The notes beneath the pieces are model-generated. The model worked only from the letters and a program-made list of their open reading frames with translations, ran no database searches and was not told where the DNA came from. This document shows, one piece after another, positions 25,212 to 31,927 of a DNA stretch of 64,000 nucleotides. A program made the translations under genes and the position numbers. Each line of letters starts with the position of its first letter. The first letter of the stretch is position 1. This DNA comes from Pseudorhodobacter turbinis (lineage in GTDB: Bacteria; Pseudomonadota; Alphaproteobacteria; Rhodobacterales; Rhodobacteraceae), in contig NZ_CP039965.1 of the NCBI RefSeq assembly GCF_005234135.1, forward strand, positions 1,178,001 through 1,242,000, read 5' to 3'.

Positions 25212-26482
25212 TAGCTTGCCGCCGTTTGAACAGCGGTCAGGATTTCAAGCTGCGCAGGGCGCGCGACTGTCACGTCCATTGTCGCCAGTGCCGTGATGCG
25301 CAGCCCGCCGCTTTGTGCATCCGAGTAAGGATCGCGGATCACGTCAACCGCGCCCCATGCCCCGACAAAGATAGGTGCGACACCGCCCGCGTTGGTAGTC
25401 AGAAGCGCCGTTGTGGGTTTGAACGCCGCCGATGGTGTTGCAAGCGCGTTGGTGGTCATAGCGATGTTAGCCGCGGGGATATTGGCAAGCATCCGATCCC
25501 ATTCAGAAACAGCCGTGCCGCTGATCAGTGCATCATCCATAAACGCCCAAACCTCTGGCCGGATCATGGCCTTCACCGCCGCAGGCGAACCCGCCGCGTT
25601 GCCTAGCATGAACCGCACCACAGCCGCGCGGAACGCCGCCCAGCTTGCCGCAGCCGATACCGCTGTGCTTGTGATGCCATAAGTTGCCGCGCCGGGGATG
25701 ATGCCCAAGGGTTGCCCCGCAGCGCCAGACCCAAGGAATACAGCTTGATCCATTGCCGCGCCCATTGCGCCCGACATATCGCGGCGGATCGCTTGTTCCA
25801 GCGCCGCCCCCGATTGTGCCAGAGCCTTGCGGGTAATGCGCATTTGAACGCCAAGGTTATGATCAGGCGACATAGCCCGGTCAGTTGTGGCGTAGGTTGT
25901 CGGCCCCGCAACATTGCCAGTCTCGGTCGTTGCCCAGCCCGCCGATACCGCGCTTGTGGTGACAGGCCACGCCACGGAACCTTGAGGGATAGAGATCATC
26001 TGCGCGCCCATTTGGCTGGCAACGCTGCCCGGAAAAAGGCGGTCAATAATCGGTTGTGTCTGGACAGGTGACGGGGTGCCTCCGGCCACAGTTTCGCCCG
26101 CGCGTTGTTCCAAAGCCTGCCACGGTACAGGGATGCCACGAAAGCCCCCGGCGCTGCGCAACTCTTGCACGATTTCCGCCGTGCGGCCATCCAAGGCGCG
26201 GCCCTCGTCCAAGTTCAAAGCGACTTGGCGCAATTCAAACCCGGCCATCAATTCGGCCCAATCAGTTCCTGAACGGGTTTCCAATTCTGCCCCGGCGTCC
26301 CGACGTTCGGTATCCTCGGCGATCAAGGCCGCGCGGTATCGGGTTTCGTTGTTGCGGTATTCCAGATCAAGCACGCCCATGTTGCGGGTTTCCTCCTCGG
26401 TCGCGCTTTCATTACCTACAAGGCCAGCAAGGGCTTGGCGGATTTCCGACTGGCGTCGGCTGATTTTAATGGAATCAAGCAT
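25211..26482 (-). CDS. HK97-fold major capsid protein
   Basis: 423 aa. An N-terminal helical scaffold (delta) region of about 120 residues (QSEIRQALAGLVGN, ETRYRAALIAED) precedes the HK97 fold: PGSVASQMGAQMISIPQGSV, VQMRITRKALAQSG (spine helix), DQAVFLGSGAAGQPLGI, VWAFMDDALI and GAWGAVDVIRDPYSDAQSGG (near the P-loop/E-loop face). It overlaps the HNH gene by 8 bp. Own capsids are the defining feature of capsid-forming satellites. Confidence 0.9.
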   Translation of the reverse strand: MLDSIKISRRQSEIRQALAGLVGNESATEEETRNMGVLDLEYRNNETRYRAALIAEDTERRDAGAELETRSGTDWAELMAGFELRQVALNLDEGRALDGRTAEIVQELRSAGGFRGIPVPWQALEQRAGETVAGGTPSPVQTQPIIDRLFPGSVASQMGAQMISIPQGSVAWPVTTSAVSAGWATTETGNVAGPTTYATTDRAMSPDHNLGVQMRITRKALAQSGAALEQAIRRDMSGAMGAAMDQAVFLGSGAAGQPLGIIPGAATYGITSTAVSAAASWAAFRAAVVRFMLGNAAGSPAAVKAMIRPEVWAFMDDALISGTAVSEWDRMLANIPAANIAMTTNALATPSAAFKPTTALLTTNAGGVAPIFVGAWGAVDVIRDPYSDAQSGGLRITALATMDVTVARPAQLEILTAVQTAAS

Positions 26483-26816
26483 TTGATTTTCCTTTATGCT
26501 CGTTGGGGTTTTGCAGGTCTTTGACCAGCTTTTTCCAAGCCTCGCGCTTGGGGTTGAGTTGGCCTAAGCCGATCTCAATTCGGGTTTTCCGGGCATGGCA
26601 ACGACCGCAAAGGCATTGCAGATTGCCCAGAGAAAAAGATAATTCGGGATGCGTTTTGACAGGCAGGATATGATCGACCTCAAGACGCCGCCGCTCTCCA
26701 CACTGGACGCATTGCCAGCCGTCTCGCTCCAGCGCCAGCAATCGCATCGCTTTCCAGCGCATTGTTTTGCAGACCTTGGCCGAATGGTTTTGATAATCTT
26801 GGCGGCGTTTGCTCAT
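26475..26816 (-). CDS. HNH endonuclease of the packaging module
   Basis: 113 aa. The zinc-HNH core is CVQCGERRRLEVDHILPVK then LGNLQCLCGRCHARKT, with two CxxC knuckles and the catalytic DH. HNH proteins encoded beside HK97-type terminases aid specific cos cleavage. The ATG overlaps the TerL stop by 4 bp (ATGA). No separate TerS gene is seen nearby. Confidence 0.88.
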   Translation of the reverse strand: MSKRRQDYQNHSAKVCKTMRWKAMRLLALERDGWQCVQCGERRRLEVDHILPVKTHPELSFSLGNLQCLCGRCHARKTRIEIGLGQLNPKREAWKKLVKDLQNPNEHKGKSNA

Positions 26817-28327
26817 ACCCACAGGAAGCCCCCCGCAGCTTTGGCAGTACGGCCCGTCATTCGCGCACCCTCTGCCACGGCCAACACCGTTGCAGCCGCC
26901 GCATCAATCCGCCCGGTGGATCGCGCCTTTGCAAGTTTCAGGTTGTTGGCCGGATCGCGCAGACAGACAGCATCAGCAAAGGCGGATCGCAGCAACAGCG
27001 ATGGAACAGTTTTAACTTTCCCGTCAAACGCCGCCCGCCGAAACCTCTCGCAATCCTCGCCGCCGTCCCGAAACCCCATGCCACGCCATACGATAGGCGC
27101 ACGAATACCAGCCTTGTCGATAGCCTCGCCAAGTTCGGCCTGTTTGTATCGGTCGGCTGTGATTGCCGCGATTGTCTGGCCTTCCACATGGCGCAACACC
27201 TCCACCAGCCAAGGCGCGACTGGCACGGTAGCATCCCCCAGAACAGTCAGTTCTCCCCGGTCTTGCATTTCCACATAGCGTCCAGAAACGCCGTCATTCT
27301 GGCCCCGGTCCAGCAAAGAAGGCCGCGCGGGGAAGGTGCCAAGACATTCGAGACGCCCGGTTTCAGGCCAGTAGAACGCCGCCCCCGACATTGACGCAGA
27401 GCCACCAAGGTCAATGCCGATCACAACTTGGCCTTGCCGCGCCGGAACCTCGGACGCCTCACAGGCCAGCCATTCGTCGGCCTCGATCAGCAGTTCCCGC
27501 GACTCGCCAGAAACGCGCTCATTGCGATTGTAGAGCCTGAAACTAGTCAGCGTGGAACCGCCCCGCGCAATGGCCCGCCGCGCTTGCGCCTGTAACCATT
27601 CGAGACTTGAACCGATGCCAGCCGCCGCGCCGGGGTTAGCGACACGCAGGCTTTCCAGATCATCAACAGGCAAGCCGGGTGCTGGCCGATGCTCTTGGCG
27701 GTAGACCCCCTCTTGTTCCTGATCAATCCAAACAGAAAACGGGTGTGTATCATCCGCCGCAGAGGTGGAAATGATCAGCGCCCGCCCCCCGCGTTTGCCG
27801 ATCCCCGACAACAGCGCGTGTTCCAAATTGTTGCCCTTGTCGGCTTCCCAATGGCCGCGCTCATCCATCAAAACCAGCGTAGGAGCGCCGCCCAGAGCCG
27901 ACTTGCCATCAGCCGCAAGCACTCGGATAACGTGGCCCCCATCGCCGCCCAGATACTCAATTTCAAGCCGGGGCGATGAACGGACCTTGAACAAGGCTTG
28001 TTCATCCTCCGACAGGGACCGCATGAAGCCAACACAGAAGTCAAAGGCAATCCGGCCCTGATCCCGCGTCCTCGCCGCTATCACAACTTCACGCCGGGGT
28101 TGATCATCCCAAACGCCCATAACCGCCCCAAGAGCGATGCCCGCCGACAGTGCCGTCTTGGCGTTGCCCCTGCCGATCGACAGCACAGCCACATTGATGC
28201 CTTCGCCCAAAGCGCCCTTGACGAATTGCTTTTGAAATGGTGCCAGCTTTACCAACTCGCCAGCCTTCGGACCCTCTGGAATTTTTAGGGATTCGAGAAA
28301 GTGGATTGCTTTGGTGGATGGCATCAT
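26813..28327 (-). CDS. Terminase large subunit (TerL)
   Basis: 504 aa. The ATPase half has the Walker A variant SIGRGNAKTALSAGIA (about residues 51-66), Walker B APTLVLMDERGHW and coupling motif IISTSAA. The nuclease half has VIGIDLGGSASMSGA (first Asp), AITADRYKQAELG and GRIDAAAATVLAV. ATG 28327 has GGAG 9 nt upstream; the TTG at 28342 is less likely. First gene of the head operon. Its promoter must lie within or beyond the opposite-strand SNase gene. Confidence 0.9.
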   Translation of the reverse strand: MMPSTKAIHFLESLKIPEGPKAGELVKLAPFQKQFVKGALGEGINVAVLSIGRGNAKTALSAGIALGAVMGVWDDQPRREVVIAARTRDQGRIAFDFCVGFMRSLSEDEQALFKVRSSPRLEIEYLGGDGGHVIRVLAADGKSALGGAPTLVLMDERGHWEADKGNNLEHALLSGIGKRGGRALIISTSAADDTHPFSVWIDQEQEGVYRQEHRPAPGLPVDDLESLRVANPGAAAGIGSSLEWLQAQARRAIARGGSTLTSFRLYNRNERVSGESRELLIEADEWLACEASEVPARQGQVVIGIDLGGSASMSGAAFYWPETGRLECLGTFPARPSLLDRGQNDGVSGRYVEMQDRGELTVLGDATVPVAPWLVEVLRHVEGQTIAAITADRYKQAELGEAIDKAGIRAPIVWRGMGFRDGGEDCERFRRAAFDGKVKTVPSLLLRSAFADAVCLRDPANNLKLAKARSTGRIDAAAATVLAVAEGARMTGRTAKAAGGFLWV

Positions 28328-28367
28328 GCGACGAATCTCCAACGGTTCTCAGAAAGATGGTTTGAAA

Positions 28368-28742
28368 ATGGAATATGTTTTGATGATCTGTGCGGTGTTG
28401 ACTGCGGTCGATGGCGACACAGTGAAGTGTGACGGCCAGCTTTTGCGGCCAATGGGCGATGGAGCCCCTTTTGTGTCTGGTTTTGACACACCCGAATTAT
28501 TTGGGAAAAAGGACTGTGAAGCTGAGTTGCCCTTAGCCCGAGCCGCAAAGCAAAGAATGCAAGAATTGCTTTCTTCAGAAGGCCTGACAATTGAAGACAG
28601 CGGGCAAGTTGATAACACTCAAACGCACAGACCTCTGGTTGTTTTGCGACTTCCAGACGGGACAACAATAGGCCAGCGGATGATCGACGAAGGCTTCGCC
28701 CGCAAATGGACACCTGAGTATAAAGCCGACTGGTGTAGCTGA
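28368..28742 (+). CDS. Staphylococcal-nuclease-like protein
   Basis: 124 aa. The SNase core is recognisable: LTAVDGDTVKCDGQLLRPMG, FDTPELFGKKDCEAELPLAR, AKQRMQELL, then TTIGQRMIDEGFARKW. The usual Arg/Glu residues are only partly conserved, so activity is uncertain. MEYVLMICAVL could be a weak signal or membrane segment. ATG 28326 is another possible start and would overlap terL divergently. It is the only plus-strand gene inside the replication/head half of the satellite. Confidence 0.7.
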   Translation: MEYVLMICAVLTAVDGDTVKCDGQLLRPMGDGAPFVSGFDTPELFGKKDCEAELPLARAAKQRMQELLSSEGLTIEDSGQVDNTQTHRPLVVLRLPDGTTIGQRMIDEGFARKWTPEYKADWCS

Positions 28743-28854
28743 TACTTGGGGTAAAACGCGCGAAAGGAAAACTAAGCCCCCCGAACGCTCCCCCCCCTTT
28801 AATCAGGGGCATTGGGACCAAATTAGCCGATGCTGTATCGTTGGCTTGGGTCAC

Positions 28855-28955
28855 CGTCACAACCGTCACACCCTTATAGGGGTGTGTGACGTCTGTGACG
28901 CTGGATTGACCGCGCACAGGTTTGAACGTGTGACGCACTGTGACGTGGTGTGACG
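28855..28955. promoter_or_regulatory. Iteron array, candidate replication origin of the satellite
   Basis: Seven copies of the heptamer TGTGACG: two inverted (CGTCACA at 28855 and 28864) and five direct (28885, 28894, 28929, 28939, 28949). The last three are spaced exactly 10 bp, one helical turn. A palindrome CACACCC-ttata-GGGGTGTG lies between the two orientations. It immediately follows the repA-like gene, as iteron origins usually do. The rest of the 28743-28957 gap holds a C-run and no convincing ORF. Confidence 0.6.
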
Positions 28956-28957
28956 CG

Positions 28958-30127
28958 CTATTCATCGGCACACCTCCACGCAAAACCATCAATCATGCGA
29001 ATGACTTCTTTCTCTTGCAGCGACTTCCACGCCCTGCCAAAGGCTGTGCGCGCCGCGCTATCGCTACCCCCATCGGTCAGGTGGTGACGGTCGCAAGCCT
29101 CGCGCCAGTGATCCAGTGAGACGCATTGACGGTTTGGCGGGAAGTCCTCGCCATGCTTGACCTCGCCATGCGCTGCCAGTGCATCCCCGAAAGCCTGCAT
29201 TGCAATCAGTGCTTGGCCCTTGAGACGTGGTGCGCGTTTAGCTGGTGCTTCGGTCGGCTCAACAACTGCCGATGTCACCGGGTCGCCATCCTCGTCAGTG
29301 CCAAGGAATATGCCCTTGAGCGTGTAGGCAAAGATTGATCCGGTTGGCAGGTCGCGTTGCTTTTTTGTCTCGGCCAATATGACAGCCCCGTCACGGGTCA
29401 ATTCGATCTCGGTATCTGCCGCCGCCCGCAAGCTGCCACTGCCCCTTGCGCCCTTGCTGGTATCCTTGCCGCTGTGGTGAATGACCATCACATGCGCCCC
29501 GGTCTTGGCCCGCAGAAGGTCCACACTCCGAACAAACGCGCCCATGTCCTTGGCGGTATTCTCGTCGCCGTTGCCCATAGATCGCGCCAAGGTGTCGATC
29601 ACAACCAGCGCCGGGGCGGTTCCTTCTGATAACGCATCAACAAGGTGTTGCGCGTCCTCGCTTGTGCAAAGGTCCAGCGTAGTGGACAGCAAGAGAAAGT
29701 CGGGGTTGCCATCCACTTGGGCGGTAAGGTCCGGGCGATCACGTCGAATGGCCTCGATGCGGTTGTTGATGCCCACGCCGCCCTCACCCGCAACATAGAC
29801 GACAGGGCCGGGGCAGGTCTGACAATCCCGAACCTTGTTGCCGTGCCACGGCTTGCTAGCAGCCACATGCAGGGCCAAATCTAGGGCGTAGAAGGTCTTG
29901 CCCACGTTGCTTTCCCCGTAGACGACAGACAACGCCCCCCGATCCAGCCAGCCCTTGACCAGATAGCGCGATGACAAAACCGGCTTGATCTTGTTCAAGG
30001 GTTTAAGCTGCGAAGATAAATCAGCCGCCCGCACCTTGGATTTCGGCACGATATAGCCCGCGCCCATCTCCGCCCTGTACATCGCGTCGATCTCGCCAAA
30101 GCGATCGAATCCACCATCAGCCATCAT
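28958..30127 (-). CDS. RepA-like AAA ATPase / replicative helicase
   Basis: 389 aa, RecA-fold (AAA_25, RSF1010 RepA type). Walker A VVYGESNVGKTFYALDLALH (about residues 66-85), Walker B ALVVIDTLARS, sensor MVIHHSGKDTSKGARGSGSLRA. A C-terminal DNA-binding-like domain follows (SLDHWREACDRHHLTDGGSD). ATG 30127 has AGGAGG at 5 nt; the longer open frame to 30355 is not supported. With the iterons next to it, it probably drives replication of the excised element. Confidence 0.82.
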   Translation of the reverse strand: MMADGGFDRFGEIDAMYRAEMGAGYIVPKSKVRAADLSSQLKPLNKIKPVLSSRYLVKGWLDRGALSVVYGESNVGKTFYALDLALHVAASKPWHGNKVRDCQTCPGPVVYVAGEGGVGINNRIEAIRRDRPDLTAQVDGNPDFLLLSTTLDLCTSEDAQHLVDALSEGTAPALVVIDTLARSMGNGDENTAKDMGAFVRSVDLLRAKTGAHVMVIHHSGKDTSKGARGSGSLRAAADTEIELTRDGAVILAETKKQRDLPTGSIFAYTLKGIFLGTDEDGDPVTSAVVEPTEAPAKRAPRLKGQALIAMQAFGDALAAHGEVKHGEDFPPNRQCVSLDHWREACDRHHLTDGGSDSAARTAFGRAWKSLQEKEVIRMIDGFAWRCADE

Positions 30128-30558
30128 TGCGCCCTCCTGACATATCCAAGGAAGGCCGCTCGATTGGCGGGCGTCATGCGGTTGTAGCAGGCCAGCGCAT
30201 AGGCTTTGGCCTCGTCTTGGGTGGACATATCGGCCCAGAATGAAGCCTGATCCATGATGCCAAACATGGGCGCAATCGGCATATCTAAAGCGTATTCTTC
30301 CAGCGCGCCCGATATGATTTCGCAGGCTTCGACACGGTAGCCAGCTTTGACGCATTTCACGATTGCCAGCGTCAAAGCCATTGCAGGATGAAGGTTAGTT
30401 TGGTATTCTATTTCAGATAAGGAATACCCATTCCAATATGCCCCGGATGCGCCCGCCAGCGCTCCGGGGTTTTTCGTGTCCAGATCGTGAACACCTAAAG
30501 AACCGCTTGTGTCAGATTTGTGCCAATCCTCTCCGCCCGTTCTTGCATCGTTCTGCAC
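30124..30558 (-). CDS. Small satellite protein of unknown function
   Basis: Not recognised. The C-terminal 110 residues look protein-like (SGAYWNGYSLSEIEYQTNLH, RVEACEIISGALEEYALDMP, YALACYNRMTPANRAAFLGY). Its stop overlaps the repA start (ATGATG). The start is unclear: GTG 30558 is given here, ATG 30381 is the next option, and the open frame running to 30762 crosses attR and cannot be native. Confidence 0.5.
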   Translation of the reverse strand: MQNDARTGGEDWHKSDTSGSLGVHDLDTKNPGALAGASGAYWNGYSLSEIEYQTNLHPAMALTLAIVKCVKAGYRVEACEIISGALEEYALDMPIAPMFGIMDQASFWADMSTQDEAKAYALACYNRMTPANRAAFLGYVRRAQ

Positions 30559-30605
30559 ATCGGTGCACAGACCTGCATTTTCAGACTCGTAAGACTCTTT
30601 GGATA

Positions 30606-30634
30606 TTGACGTTTTTTCAGGAGAGGCGTATCCC
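30606..30634 (+). promoter_or_regulatory. Satellite-borne promoter now driving serC
   Basis: TTGACG (30606-30611), 17-bp spacer, TATCCC (30629-30634). It lies outside the shared att core on the element side, yet closely resembles the stranded host promoter at 19962-19989 (TTGAC, T-run, AGAGGCGTAT). It replaces the host promoter after integration. Confidence 0.55.
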
Positions 30635-30638
30635 TGCA

Positions 30639-30665
30639 AGTGGGACACCCTTCCCCAACGAAGGG
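30639..30665 (+). other. attR (27-bp attachment core)
   Basis: Exact copy of 19994-20020. It lies 23 bp before the serC start codon, inside its leader. Confidence 0.88.
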
Positions 30666-30688
30666 CACATATCTGTGAGGATACTATC
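30639..30688 (+). promoter_or_regulatory. serC leader, hairpin motif
   Basis: CCCTTC-cccaac-GAAGGG (30648-30665) directly before serC, preceded by a second small stem formed from TCCC (30631-30634) and GGGA. A conserved serC leader RNA motif has been described in alphaproteobacteria; this position and hairpin pair are consistent with it, but I could not check the covariance model. Confidence 0.5.
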
Positions 30689-31834
30689 ATGACCGCGACG
30701 CTCCCGGCCCTTCGGCCGACCAATCCGCGATTTTCATCCGGACCCTGCGCCAAAATCCCCAACTACTCCCTGAACATGCTTGAAGACGCGCCCTTGGGCC
30801 GCTCGCACCGGGCTGCTGTTGGTAAATCCAAACTTGCTGAGGCAATTGACCTCACTGCGGAAATTCTGGGCCTGCCAGAAGGGTACCGTGTCGGGATTGT
30901 TCCCGGCTCCGATACTGGCGCTGTGGAAATGGCGCTGTGGTCGATGCTGGGCGCGCGCCCTGTGGAAATGCTGGCGTGGGAAAGCTTTGGCGAAGGCTGG
31001 GTGACCGATGTCGTCAAACAGTTGAAGCTGGACGCAGTTGTGCGCAAGGCGCCTTATGGCGAGATTGTTGATTTCGCAGAAGTCGATTTCGACAAGGATG
31101 TGGTTTTCACTTGGAACGGCACCACCAGCGGTGTGCGCCTGCCCAATGGTGATGCGATTCCGGCTGACCGTGCGGGGCTGACGATTTGCGATGCGACCTC
31201 GGCCGCTTTTGCGATGGAACTGCCTTGGGAAAAGCTGGACGTGGTGACCTTTAGCTGGCAAAAAGTGCTGGGCGGTGAGGGTGCGCATGGCGTGATCATC
31301 CTGTCCCCGCGCGCGGTAGAGCGGCTTGAAACCTATACGCCCGCTTGGCCTTTGCCCAAGATTTTCCGCATGACCAAGGGCGGAAAGTTGATTGAAGGTA
31401 TCTTCCGCGGAGAGACAATCAACACGCCTTCGATGCTGGCGGTTGAGGATTATCTGGTATCGCTGAAATGGGCCAAATCCATCGGCGGGCTGTCTGCGCT
31501 CGTTGCCCGCGCCTCGGCCAATGCGGCGGCGGTGAATGATTTTGTCAGCACGCATGACTGGATCGCCAATTTGGCGGTGGATGCGGCAACTGCTTCGACC
31601 ACCAGCGTTTGCCTGAAATTCGTGGACGCGCGCATCAAGGATGGTGCCAGCTTTGCCAAAGCCGTTGCGAAACGGCTGGAAAAAGAGGGCGTGGCGCTGG
31701 ATATCGGTGCATACCGCGACGCCCCTCCCGGTTTGCGTATCTGGTGTGGTTCCACGGTGGAAACCTCGGATGTGGCAACTTTGATGCCGTGGATCGATTG
31801 GGCATTTCAGGCCGAAATCGCGGCTCTTTCCTGA
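30689..31834 (+). CDS. serC: Phosphoserine aminotransferase
   Basis: PLP enzyme of serine (and pyridoxal) synthesis, converting 3-phosphohydroxypyruvate to phosphoserine. 381 aa: [14 protein letters not shown] start, [50 protein letters not shown], and the PLP lysine in [19 protein letters not shown] 30689 is 23 bp after attR and follows GTGAGGATAC. Operon partner of serA. Confidence 0.96.
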   Translation: MTATLPALRPTNPRFSSGPCAKIPNYSLNMLEDAPLGRSHRAAVGKSKLAEAIDLTAEILGLPEGYRVGIVPGSDTGAVEMALWSMLGARPVEMLAWESFGEGWVTDVVKQLKLDAVVRKAPYGEIVDFAEVDFDKDVVFTWNGTTSGVRLPNGDAIPADRAGLTICDATSAAFAMELPWEKLDVVTFSWQKVLGGEGAHGVIILSPRAVERLETYTPAWPLPKIFRMTKGGKLIEGIFRGETINTPSMLAVEDYLVSLKWAKSIGGLSALVARASANAAAVNDFVSTHDWIANLAVDAATASTTSVCLKFVDARIKDGASFAKAVAKRLEKEGVALDIGAYRDAPPGLRIWCGSTVETSDVATLMPWIDWAFQAEIAALS

Positions 31835-31873
31835 ACCATAAATGCGGTGGGGCAACCCACATATGACGTGTAG

Positions 31874-31891
31874 GGTGGGCATAGGCCCGCC
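31874..31891. repeat. Hairpin in the serC-serA gap (REP-like)
   Basis: GGTGGGC-atag-GCCCGCC, a 7-bp stem with one G.T pair, within GTAGGGTGGGCATAGGCCCG. Similar short hairpins are often repeated in Roseobacter genomes; no second copy was found in this window. Confidence 0.35.
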
Positions 31892-31927
31892 TTATCTCCT
31901 CACATATTCTATATAGGAGCGCCCAAA

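Larger units (their letters stand above)
19994..30665. mobile_element. Integrated phage satellite, capsid-forming (cf-PICI-like), 10.6 kb
   Basis: Bounded by 27-bp identical direct repeats (19994-20020 and 30639-30665). Contents in order: int, an HTH (xis-like) gene and a MerR-like gene (minus); operators; damaged repressor, 72-aa ORF, DUF2335 gene (plus); portal, connector, protease, capsid, HNH, TerL (minus); SNase (plus); iteron array; RepA-like ATPase and a small ORF (minus). No tail, tape measure, baseplate, holin or endolysin gene is present, and head genes overlap with no scars. It is best explained as a satellite that makes its own heads and borrows tails and lysis from a helper phage. 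A deleted prophage is the alternative. Confidence 0.8.

Noticed and set aside
28324..28992. 222-codon minus-strand frame over the iteron region and SNase gene
   Set aside because: Its composition follows the TGTGACG repeats and the antisense of the SNase gene; no family features and no ribosome site.
19994..30665. Gene transfer agent cluster
   Set aside because: GTA clusters have tail genes and no integrase or att repeats. This element has the reverse.
30124..30762. One 212-codon open frame running from the satellite across attR into serC
   Set aside because: It crosses the integration junction, so it cannot be native to either side. Only its C-terminal part, inside the satellite, looks like protein.
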